From Aeromonas jandaei (GTDB taxonomy: Bacteria > Pseudomonadota > Gammaproteobacteria > Enterobacterales > Aeromonadaceae): DNA of 64,000 nt. Below, one piece after another: positions 34,188-42,016 of the stretch (positions within the stretch are counted from its first letter, which is position 1; each line of letters starts with the position of its first letter). The position numbers and the translations under genes were made by a program. The stretch covers positions 3,316,001-3,380,000 of the forward strand of contig NZ_CP149571.1 of the NCBI RefSeq assembly GCF_037890695.1, given 5' to 3'. The notes beneath the pieces were generated by a model, which did no database searches, was not told where the DNA came from, and was given only the letters and a program-made list of their open reading frames with translations.

Positions 34188-35330
34188 ATGCAGATGGATG
34201 AGACCCTGAATGCCCTGACCGAACAGGTCGCGGCTTTCTGCCAGAAAGTGATCACCCCGCGCGCCAGCGAGATCGATCAGAGCAACACCTTCCCCCGTGA
34301 TCTCTGGCCCCGGATGGGTGAGCTGGGGCTGCACGGCATCACGGTGGCGGAGGAGTATGACGGGGTGAATCTCGGCTATCTGGCCCATGTGCTGGTGATG
34401 GAGCAAGTGAGCCGCGCCAGCGCCTCGGTCGGCCTCTCCTACGGCGCCCACTCCAATCTCTGCATCAACCAGATCCACCGCCACGGCACGCCGGAGCAGA
34501 AAGCGCGCTACCTGCCCCCGCTGGTGAGCGGCGAGCATGTGGGGGCGCTGGCCATGAGCGAGCCGGGCGCAGGCTCCGATGTGGTCAGCATGCGCCTCAC
34601 CGCAGTGCGCGAGGGGGAGCACTTTGTGCTGAACGGCAACAAGATGTGGATCACCAACGGCCCGGATGCCGACACCTTCGTCATCTATGCCAAGACCGAT
34701 GCCAGTGCCGGTCCCAAAGGGATTTCTGCCTTTATCGTCGAGGCTGGCACTCCCGGTTTCTCCACCGCCCAGAAACTCGACAAGCTGGGGATGCGCGGCT
34801 CCAGCACCTGCGAGCTGGTGTTCGACAACTGCCGGGTGCCGCAGGAGAACCTGCTGGGCCCCTTGCACGGCGGGGTCAAGGTGCTGATGAGCGGGCTCGA
34901 TTACGAACGGGTAGTGCTGGCAGCAGGCCCCCTTGGCATCATGCAGGCTTGCATGGATGTGGTGCTGCCCTATGTGCGCGAGCGCAAGCAGTTTGGCCAG
35001 GCCATCGGCGAGTTCCAGCTGGTACAGGGCAAGCTCGCCGACATGTATACCCGCCTCGCCAGCAGCCGGGCGCTGGTCTATTCGGTGGCGAGCGCCTGCG
35101 ATCAGGGCCGCACCAGCCGTAAAGATTGCGCCGCCGCTATCCTGTTTGCCGCCGAAAATGCCACCCAGATGGCGCTCGATGCCATCCAGCTGCTCGGCGG
35201 CAACGGCTACATCAACGAATACCCCACCGGCCGTCTGCTGCGGGACGCCAAGCTCTACGAGATAGGTGCTGGCACCTCGGAGATCCGCCGCTGGCTGATT
35301 GGTCGCGAGCTGATGGGAGAGAACGCATGA
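34188..35330 (+). CDS. liuA: Isovaleryl-CoA dehydrogenase
   Basis: First enzyme after leucine transamination: isovaleryl-CoA to 3-methylcrotonyl-CoA, passing electrons to ETF. It has 380 aa. [53 protein letters not shown]; the Glu in [15 protein letters not shown] is at the place of the IVD-specific catalytic base, and [17 protein letters not shown] replaces the usual C-terminal Glu motif. ATG 34188 with AAGGAGAG upstream; ATG 34194 is an alternative. The stop overlaps liuB (ATGA). Confidence 0.94.
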   Translation: MQMDETLNALTEQVAAFCQKVITPRASEIDQSNTFPRDLWPRMGELGLHGITVAEEYDGVNLGYLAHVLVMEQVSRASASVGLSYGAHSNLCINQIHRHGTPEQKARYLPPLVSGEHVGALAMSEPGAGSDVVSMRLTAVREGEHFVLNGNKMWITNGPDADTFVIYAKTDASAGPKGISAFIVEAGTPGFSTAQKLDKLGMRGSSTCELVFDNCRVPQENLLGPLHGGVKVLMSGLDYERVVLAAGPLGIMQACMDVVLPYVRERKQFGQAIGEFQLVQGKLADMYTRLASSRALVYSVASACDQGRTSRKDCAAAILFAAENATQMALDAIQLLGGNGYINEYPTGRLLRDAKLYEIGAGTSEIRRWLIGRELMGENA

Positions 35331-36937
35331 GTCGTATCCACTCCCATCTCGACACGGCGAGCCCGGAATATGCAGCCAATCGGGCCGCCATGCAGGGGCT
35401 GGTCGACGATCTCCATGCCCGCATTGCCGAGATCGCCCAAGGAGGCGGCGCGGCCAACAACGCCCGCCATCAGGCCCGTGGCAAGCTGCTGCCCCGCGAG
35501 CGCATCAATCAGCTGCTGGACCCGGGCTCCCCGTTTCTCGAACTGTCGGCGCTGGCTGGCTGGCAGGTCTATGACGAGCCGGTGCCCGCCGCCGGCATCA
35601 TCACCGGCATCGGCCGGGTCTCGGGCAGGCTCTGTATGCTGGTGGTGAACGACGCCACCGTGAAGGGCGGCACCTACTACCCGCTCACGGTGAAAAAGCA
35701 CCTGCGCGCCCAGGCCATCGCCGAGCGGCTGCGCCTCCCCTGCCTCTATCTGGTGGATTCCGGCGGCGCCTTTCTGCCGATGCAGGATGAGGTGTTCCCC
35801 GACCGGGATCACTTTGGTCGCATCTTCTACAACCAGGCCCGCATGTCGGCCCAGAACATCCCCCAGCTGGCGGTGGTGATGGGGCTCTGCACCGCAGGCG
35901 GCGCCTACGTGCCCGCCATGGCGGACGAGTCGATCATGGTCAGGGAGCAGGCCACCATCTTTCTGGCCGGCCCGCCGCTGGTCAAGGCCGCCACCGGTGA
36001 GGAGATCAGCGCCGAGGCACTGGGCGGCGCCGAGGTGCACTGCGCCCACTCTGGGGTGGCTGATCATATGGCCCGTGACGATGCCCACGCGCTAGCCATC
36101 GCCCGAACCCTGCTCACCCATCTGGGCAGTGACCATGTTCCGCTCTCGGGTTTGGCATCGACCTACGATGAGCCAACCTACCCCATAGAGGATCTCTACG
36201 GTCTGGTGGGCACCAGCCTCAAACGCCCTTACGATGCGCGGGAGCTGATCGCCCGACTGGTGGATGGCTCTGACTTTGACGAATTCAAGGCGCTGTTCGG
36301 CACCACTCTGGTAACCGGCTTTGCCCGTATTTGCGGCATGGAGGTGGGGATCCTCGCCAACAACGGCGTGCTGCACAGCGACAGCGCCCAGAAAGGCGCT
36401 CACTTTATCCAGCTCTGTAACCGCCGCACCATCCCGCTGCTCTTTTTACAGAACATCACCGGTTTTATGGTGGGCAGCACGGCAGAGCGCGAAGGGATCG
36501 CCAAGCACGGCGCCAAGCTGGTGACCGCAGTGGCCTGCAGCCGGGTGCCCAAGATCACTCTGATCGTCGGTGGCAGCTTTGGTGCCGGCAACTACGGCAT
36601 GTGCGGCCGCGCCTATGAACCCGATTTTCTCTTTAGCTGGCCCAACAGCCGCATCTCCGTCATGGGGGGCGAGCAAGCGGCCGGGGTACTGGTGCAGGTG
36701 CGTCGGGACAAGCTGGCTGCCGAGGGCAAGAGCCTTAACGAGCAAGAAGCAGCCGCCATCCGCGCGCCGGTGATAGAGCAGTATGAGCGCCAGGGCCACC
36801 CCTACTACGCAAGCGCTCGCCTGTGGGATGACGGCGTCATCGACCCGGCCCAGAGCCGCACCGTGCTGGCGCTGGCGCTGGCCGCCTGTCAGGGTGCCCG
36901 CATTGCACCCGAGCAGTACGGCATCTTCCGGATGTAA
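35327..36937 (+). CDS. liuB: Methylcrotonyl-CoA carboxylase carboxyltransferase subunit
   Basis: The beta subunit transfers CO2 from biotin on LiuD to 3-methylcrotonyl-CoA. It has 536 aa with two crotonase-like carboxyltransferase halves. Visible motifs: [80 protein letters not shown], and in the C half [12 protein letters not shown] and [17 protein letters not shown]. Start is the ATG overlapping the liuA stop; a longer frame lies inside liuA. Confidence 0.95.
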   Translation: MSRIHSHLDTASPEYAANRAAMQGLVDDLHARIAEIAQGGGAANNARHQARGKLLPRERINQLLDPGSPFLELSALAGWQVYDEPVPAAGIITGIGRVSGRLCMLVVNDATVKGGTYYPLTVKKHLRAQAIAERLRLPCLYLVDSGGAFLPMQDEVFPDRDHFGRIFYNQARMSAQNIPQLAVVMGLCTAGGAYVPAMADESIMVREQATIFLAGPPLVKAATGEEISAEALGGAEVHCAHSGVADHMARDDAHALAIARTLLTHLGSDHVPLSGLASTYDEPTYPIEDLYGLVGTSLKRPYDARELIARLVDGSDFDEFKALFGTTLVTGFARICGMEVGILANNGVLHSDSAQKGAHFIQLCNRRTIPLLFLQNITGFMVGSTAEREGIAKHGAKLVTAVACSRVPKITLIVGGSFGAGNYGMCGRAYEPDFLFSWPNSRISVMGGEQAAGVLVQVRRDKLAAEGKSLNEQEAAAIRAPVIEQYERQGHPYYASARLWDDGVIDPAQSRTVLALALAACQGARIAPEQYGIFRM

Positions 36938-36948
36938 GGAGCAAGCAT

Positions 36949-37803
36949 ATGTCCGATCCACTCACTTCCCCTGCACTCAGCTCTTCAGCCCAGAACCCGT
37001 TTCGGCTGGAGCGGCACGGCCCACTGGCCGAGCTGGTGCTGTCGCGCCCGGCCCGCCACAACGCCTTTGATGCCGACCTGATGCTGGGGCTGCTCGACTG
37101 CCTCGATGATCTGGCCCATCTCCATGGTCATGATCTCGCCGAACGTCCTCACGCCCTGCTGCTGCGGGCCGAGGGCAAGCACTTCTGCGCGGGCGCCGAT
37201 CTCAACTGGATGCGTAATCTGGCCCACGCCGATTTCGAGCACAATCGCGAAGACGCCCGGGTACTGGCGCGGCTGATGCAGACCCTCGACGAGCTCCCCT
37301 TCCCTACGGTGGCGCTGGTGCAAGGGGCCGCCTATGGCGGGGCGCTGGGGCTGATCTGTGCCTGCGATCTGGTGCTGGCCAGCGACAATGCCCGCTTTTG
37401 CCTATCAGAGGTAAGCCTCGGGCTAGTGCCTGCGGTGATCAGCCCCTACGTGGTACGTGCCATGGGAATGCGTCAGGCGCGCCGCTACATGCTCAGTGCC
37501 GAGCCGTTCGATGCAATCACCGCATGTCGGCTCAATGTGGCGCATCAACTCTGCCAACCGGATCAACTGCTGGCGGAGGGACGGGCGCAGGCCCTGCGTC
37601 TGTGCCGCAACGGGCCGGAAGCGATGAAAGAGACCAAACGGCTGCTGGCGGCGATAGAAGACCACCCTTCCCGCCTGCACGAAGAGAAAACTGTCGAGAC
37701 CATCGCCCGGGTTCGGGTGGGGCTCGAAGCCCAAGAGGGGATGCAGGCCTTCTTCGACAAACGTCCTCCCGCCTGGCGTCCCCGTTTCAAGGATGAGACA
37801 TGA
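36949..37803 (+). CDS. liuC: Methylglutaconyl-CoA hydratase
   Basis: A 284-aa crotonase that hydrates 3-methylglutaconyl-CoA to HMG-CoA. RPARHNAFDADLMLGLLDCL, EGKHFCAGADLNWMRNLA and QGAAYGGALGLICACDLVLA form the oxyanion hole; FCLSEVSLGLVPAVISPYVV matches the AUH/LiuC group. The first 18 residues are a Ser/Pro-rich leader not seen in every homologue. It overlaps liuD by 4 nt. Confidence 0.92.
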   Translation: MSDPLTSPALSSSAQNPFRLERHGPLAELVLSRPARHNAFDADLMLGLLDCLDDLAHLHGHDLAERPHALLLRAEGKHFCAGADLNWMRNLAHADFEHNREDARVLARLMQTLDELPFPTVALVQGAAYGGALGLICACDLVLASDNARFCLSEVSLGLVPAVISPYVVRAMGMRQARRYMLSAEPFDAITACRLNVAHQLCQPDQLLAEGRAQALRLCRNGPEAMKETKRLLAAIEDHPSRLHEEKTVETIARVRVGLEAQEGMQAFFDKRPPAWRPRFKDET

Positions 37804-39788
37804 CCCATCACTCTCAGATTAAGCGCCTGCTGATTGCCAATCGCGGCGAAATTGCTGTGCGTATCATCAAGACGGCGAAATGCCTCGGCATCCACACCAT
37901 CGCCCTCTACTCCGATGCCGACGCCCACGCCATGCACACCCGTCTGGCCGATGAGGCCTGGCATCTGGGGCCCGCACCGGCCAGAGAGAGCTATCTCGAC
38001 ACCGGCAAAGTGCTGAAGATTGCCAAAGAGGCGCGCGCCGATGCCATCCATCCCGGTTACGGCTTTCTGTCGGAAAACAGCGATTTTGCCACCACCTGCG
38101 AGCAGCGTGGCCTGCGCTTTGTCGGCCCAAGCGGCGCCGCCATTCTCGCCATGGGCGACAAATCGGGGGCCAAGGCGCTGATGCAGGCTGCCGGCGTACC
38201 TGTGCTGCCCGGCTATCACGGCACGGATCAACGACCGGACTTCTTGCGCGATCAGGCGAGCCTGATTGGCTTCCCGCTGCTTATCAAAGCGGCCAGTGGC
38301 GGTGGTGGCAAGGGGATGCGCCGGGTCGATCAGCTGGCTGACTTTGACGAGTCGCTGGCGGCAGTCAAACGTGAAGCCAAGGCCGCCTTTGGCGACGATC
38401 TGGTGCTGCTGGAGCGCTATCTGCCCCGGGCTCGCCATGTGGAAGTACAGGTCTTTGCCGATAGCCTCGGCAACACCATCTATTTGGGGGACAGGGACTG
38501 CTCCTTGCAGCGACGCCATCAGAAGGTGATCGAAGAGGCACCCGCCCCAGACATTTCTCCGGCTCTGCGCCGCGCCATGGGGGATGCGGCCGTGGCCGCA
38601 GCCAAAGCCATCCACTATCAGGGGGCTGGCACCATCGAGTTCCTGCTCTACAAGGATGAGTTCTTCTTTATGGAGATGAACACCCGGCTGCAGGTGGAGC
38701 ATCCGGTCACCGAAGCGGTAACCGGGCAGGATCTGGTGGCCTGGCAGTTGGCTGTGGCCGAAGGCAAGCCGCTGCCACTGACTCAGGAGGAAGTGGTGCT
38801 GCGCGGACATGCGGTAGAGGCGCGCCTCTACGCCGAGGATGTGGCGGCCGGTTTTCTACCGGCCAGTGGGCCCATCCACTGGCTCCACTGGCCGGATAGC
38901 GTGCGTATCGACACCGGCGTCACCGCTGGCGATGAGGTCAGCCCCTATTACGATCCCATGATCGCCAAGCTGATCGCCCACGGCCAGAGCCGCGCCGAGG
39001 CGTTCGCCAAACTGGCCGATGCACTGGCGGCGCTGGATCTCGGCCCGCTGGTGCACAACGGCCCGCTGCTGCTGCGCCTGTGTGAAGAGCCTGACGTCCT
39101 GGCCATGGGCCACCATACCCAGTGGCCCATCCCTACCACAGCGCAACCCATTCCTGAACTTGCCTGGCCGCTCGCTGCCCTCGGGCTGGCGAGCCGCCCT
39201 GTGGGCACCTCCCCCTGGCAGCAAGCCTGTGGATTTCGGCTAGGGCCGGATCGCTGCTGGACAGCGGCGGTGCGCATCGGTGATGAGCGCCGGGTATTGA
39301 CCCTTGACGATCATGGCGGCCAGTTTGAGTGGCAAGGGGAGACTCTTTGCTACCAAAAAGGCGATGACCATATCCGGCTGCAGCATGGCGGCTGCTGGCA
39401 GCAGATCCCCATTCAGACGGTCGCAGGCTCGGAAGCAACCTTCATCATGACCATGGCGGGCCAGCGCATCCGTTTCGCAGCCGATGATCAGCAGCACAGC
39501 CACCACCATGATCAGGCAAACGAGAAGGCACAAGGCGCCATCGCCCCCATGCACGGCATCGTGGTGGCCGTAATGGTCGAACCCGGCCAAACGGTCAGCA
39601 AGGGGCAACCCCTGCTGGTGCTGGAGGCGATGAAGATGGAACACCAGTTGCGTGCAGAGCGGGACGGAGTAATTGAAGCCCTGCAGTGCAAACAGGGTGA
39701 TCAGGTGAGCCAGGGGGCCGTGCTGGTGCGCTTTGCCGATGCAGCCCCAGAGGAGAACGCCATCAACCAACAAGCGAGTAGATCATGA
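37800..39788 (+). CDS. liuD: Methylcrotonyl-CoA carboxylase biotin-containing subunit
   Basis: The alpha subunit carboxylates its own biotin with ATP and bicarbonate. It has 662 aa. Biotin carboxylase at about 8-450: LLIANRGEIAVRIIKTAK, HPGYGFLSENSDFA, ATP-grasp KAASGGGGKGMRRV, EMNTRLQVEHPVTE. A BT-like middle region follows, then the biotinyl domain with VLEAMKMEHQL, where Lys612 takes biotin. A His-rich linker (QQHSHHHDQ) precedes the biotinyl domain. It overlaps liuC by 4 nt. Confidence 0.95.
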   Translation: MTHHSQIKRLLIANRGEIAVRIIKTAKCLGIHTIALYSDADAHAMHTRLADEAWHLGPAPARESYLDTGKVLKIAKEARADAIHPGYGFLSENSDFATTCEQRGLRFVGPSGAAILAMGDKSGAKALMQAAGVPVLPGYHGTDQRPDFLRDQASLIGFPLLIKAASGGGGKGMRRVDQLADFDESLAAVKREAKAAFGDDLVLLERYLPRARHVEVQVFADSLGNTIYLGDRDCSLQRRHQKVIEEAPAPDISPALRRAMGDAAVAAAKAIHYQGAGTIEFLLYKDEFFFMEMNTRLQVEHPVTEAVTGQDLVAWQLAVAEGKPLPLTQEEVVLRGHAVEARLYAEDVAAGFLPASGPIHWLHWPDSVRIDTGVTAGDEVSPYYDPMIAKLIAHGQSRAEAFAKLADALAALDLGPLVHNGPLLLRLCEEPDVLAMGHHTQWPIPTTAQPIPELAWPLAALGLASRPVGTSPWQQACGFRLGPDRCWTAAVRIGDERRVLTLDDHGGQFEWQGETLCYQKGDDHIRLQHGGCWQQIPIQTVAGSEATFIMTMAGQRIRFAADDQQHSHHHDQANEKAQGAIAPMHGIVVAVMVEPGQTVSKGQPLLVLEAMKMEHQLRAERDGVIEALQCKQGDQVSQGAVLVRFADAAPEENAINQQASRS

Positions 39789-39802
39789 ACAGAGGAGCAG
39801 CC

Positions 39803-40753
39803 ATGCCGGATGACAAGGTCAGTCTGGTGGAGATGGGGCCGCGGGATGGCCTGCAAAATGAAGCTGCGACCCTCTCGCTGGTGCAGCGGCTAGAGCTCAT
39901 CGCCCGACTGGCAGACAGCGGTCTGCTGCGCATCGAGGTCGGCGCCTTTGTCTCTGCGAAAAAGGTGCCGCAAATGGCAGACTCCTCCGCACTTTTTCAG
40001 GCACTGCCACGCAAGAGGCCGACCCGTTACGGCGCTCTGGTACCCAATCTGCAAGGCTTGCAGGCTGCCATTGCCGCCCGCGCCGACGAGATTGGCCTCT
40101 TTACCGCCTGCTCCGACGGTTTTACCCGCGCCAATATCGGCATCAGCGTGGAGGAGTCGCTGGTGCGCTTCGCCCCGCTGGTGCAGGAAGCACGCCGCCT
40201 CGGCATCAAGGTGCGCGGCTATCTATCCACCGTCATCGCCTGCCCGTTCGATGGCCCGACCCGCCCGAAACGGGTCGCCGCCATGGCCGAGCAGTTGCTG
40301 GATCTCGGCTGCCACGAAATTTCGCTGGGGGACACCATCGGCGTCGGCACCCCGGGCACGGTGGCGCCCATGCTGGATGCGGTGCTGCACGAGATCCCGG
40401 CGGGGCGGCTCGCGGTCCATTTTCACGACACCTACGGTCAGGGCTTGGCCAACCTGCTGCCCGCGCTGGAGCGGGGTATTCGCACCATCGACTGCTCGGT
40501 AGCAGGCCTTGGCGGCTGTCCCTATGCCCCGGGCGCCTCCGGTAATGTGGCATCTGAAGAGGTGGTCTACCTGCTGCACGGCCTAGGCATGACGACCGGG
40601 GTGGATCTCGACAAACTGGCGGCAACCGGCCAGTGGGTCAGCGAGCAGCTCGGCCGCCCCAACGGCTCACGGGTCGGTCAGGCCCTGCACGCCAATGCCG
40701 AACGGCTGCGCGCCCGCCTCTGCCAGCCACACGCCCAGCAACAGGAGTCATGA
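39803..40753 (+). CDS. liuE: Hydroxymethylglutaryl-CoA lyase
   Basis: Final step of leucine breakdown: HMG-CoA to acetoacetate and acetyl-CoA. 316 aa, TIM barrel. VEMGPRDGLQNEAATLS with the catalytic Arg-Asp; TVIACPFDGPTRP; EISLGDTIGVGTPG; VHFHDTYGQGLANLLPAL with metal-binding His-x-His; and GLGGCPYAPGASGNVASEEVVYLL carrying the reactive Cys. ATG 39803 is preferred to 39785 because GAGGAG lies 7 nt upstream. Confidence 0.95.
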   Translation: MPDDKVSLVEMGPRDGLQNEAATLSLVQRLELIARLADSGLLRIEVGAFVSAKKVPQMADSSALFQALPRKRPTRYGALVPNLQGLQAAIAARADEIGLFTACSDGFTRANIGISVEESLVRFAPLVQEARRLGIKVRGYLSTVIACPFDGPTRPKRVAAMAEQLLDLGCHEISLGDTIGVGTPGTVAPMLDAVLHEIPAGRLAVHFHDTYGQGLANLLPALERGIRTIDCSVAGLGGCPYAPGASGNVASEEVVYLLHGLGMTTGVDLDKLAATGQWVSEQLGRPNGSRVGQALHANAERLRARLCQPHAQQQES

Positions 40754-40755
40754 CC

Positions 40756-41166
40756 ATGTCTCGTTCCCTGCCCGGCAAGGAGATCACCTACAGCATTTCG
40801 GAATTGGCCCACGAGTTCGATGTCACACCGCGCACTATCCGCTACTACGAGGACGAGGGGCTGCTCACCCCGCAGCGGGAGGGGCAGACCCGCATCTACA
40901 GCCACAAGGACAAGATCCGGCTCAAGCTGACCCTGCGCGGCAAGCGGCTGGGGTTTAGCCTGGCCGAGATCCGCGAGCTGTTCGATATGTACGACACCGA
41001 CAAATCGAGCAAAAACCAGCTCAACTCCATGATCAGACTGATCGAAAACAAGCGCAGTGCCCTGTACCAGCAACTGGAGGATATCCAGATGGTGATGGCC
41101 GAGCTGGAGGCTGCCGAACAGCGCTGTGTTAATTCCCTTAACAACTTGAAAAGCGCAGCAGATTAA
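40756..41166 (+). CDS. liuR: MerR-family regulator LiuR
   Basis: A 136-aa MerR regulator: N-terminal winged helix (YSISELAHEFDVTPRTIRYYEDEGLLTP, then REGQTRIYSHKDKIRL) followed by a dimerising coiled coil and a short effector tail. LiuR controls branched-chain acid degradation genes in Alteromonadales and relatives. Placed last in the liu operon, it would be co-expressed with its targets, with the likely operator upstream of liuA. ATG 40756 (AGGAG 9 nt before) is preferred to ATG 40750, which overlaps the liuE stop. Confidence 0.92.
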   Translation: MSRSLPGKEITYSISELAHEFDVTPRTIRYYEDEGLLTPQREGQTRIYSHKDKIRLKLTLRGKRLGFSLAEIRELFDMYDTDKSSKNQLNSMIRLIENKRSALYQQLEDIQMVMAELEAAEQRCVNSLNNLKSAAD

Positions 41167-41202
41167 CCGAATCTGGGGTTATGCAATTGCCCTGGGACGT
41201 CC

Positions 41203-41964
41203 ATGAAATATTGGTGCTGGTTTTTACTTCTGTTCAGTCTGTCCGGTTGGAGCCATCCCCTTATCAAGGTCGGCGGTTATCCTTATGCCCCGTTCGTGGT
41301 CAAAGTGTCGGATGACCACTATGAAGGACTGACGCTGGACCTCATCGCCAAGCTCAACGAGATCCAGCAAGAGGTAAGATTCGTGTTTGTTCCCACCTCG
41401 GCTGCCAATCGTTACAAGGCGCTCGATCTGGGCCGTTTCTCGCTGATGCTGTTTGAAGACAGCAAGTGGGGCTGGCAAACCGACAAGTTCAAGATGACCT
41501 CCCCATTTCTTGGCGGCGGTGAAGTGTATGTTGCCCTCAAGGCCCCCGGGCGAGACCAGCGTTTTTTCGAGGATCCTTCCCTCCACCACCTTATTGGTGT
41601 AACCGGTTATCACTACGGCATCGGCCAGTTCAATGCAGATCCGGTCTATTTGCACAACCATCTCGACATCACGCTGTTCAAAGACAATGTCAGTGCCCTG
41701 CAAGCCCTGCTCAAGGGACGCGGTGATATCGCCATCCTCAATATCTCCTATTTGAACCAGTATCTGCTCAGCAACCCCGAGGTAAAGGCGCAGCTGCTTG
41801 TGTCGCAAAAGTGGGACCAGCGCTACCAGCACCGCGCTATCTTTGATCCCGAGTCCAGCATTACCCCTGCCCAGCTGGAACTGTGGCTGGCCAAGCTGCG
41901 CCAAACAGGTGATCTGGATCGACTTTGGACAAAGTACGGCGTATCAGAGTACGCAACCCCATGA
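41203..41964 (+). CDS. Periplasmic solute-binding protein, family 3
   Basis: A 253-aa exported protein. The signal peptide is MKYWCWFLLLFSLSGWSHP. The mature part resembles the bacterial extracellular solute-binding family 3: VGGYPYAPFVV, LTLDLIAKLNEIQ, RYKALDLGRFSLMLFEDS, GDIAILNISYLNQYL. No permease or ATPase genes are adjacent, so it may be an orphan sensor-like protein rather than a transporter part. Substrate unknown. Confidence 0.75.
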   Translation: MKYWCWFLLLFSLSGWSHPLIKVGGYPYAPFVVKVSDDHYEGLTLDLIAKLNEIQQEVRFVFVPTSAANRYKALDLGRFSLMLFEDSKWGWQTDKFKMTSPFLGGGEVYVALKAPGRDQRFFEDPSLHHLIGVTGYHYGIGQFNADPVYLHNHLDITLFKDNVSALQALLKGRGDIAILNISYLNQYLLSNPEVKAQLLVSQKWDQRYQHRAIFDPESSITPAQLELWLAKLRQTGDLDRLWTKYGVSEYATP

Positions 41965-42016
41965 TTACTATCTGACTTTTCGGTACCATGACGGGAACCG
42001 AATGGGAGTGCATCAA

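Noticed and set aside
35126-35326. N-terminal extension of liuB into liuA
   Set aside because: The 67 extra residues are an alternate frame of the liuA C-terminus; the ATG overlapping the liuA stop gives the family start.
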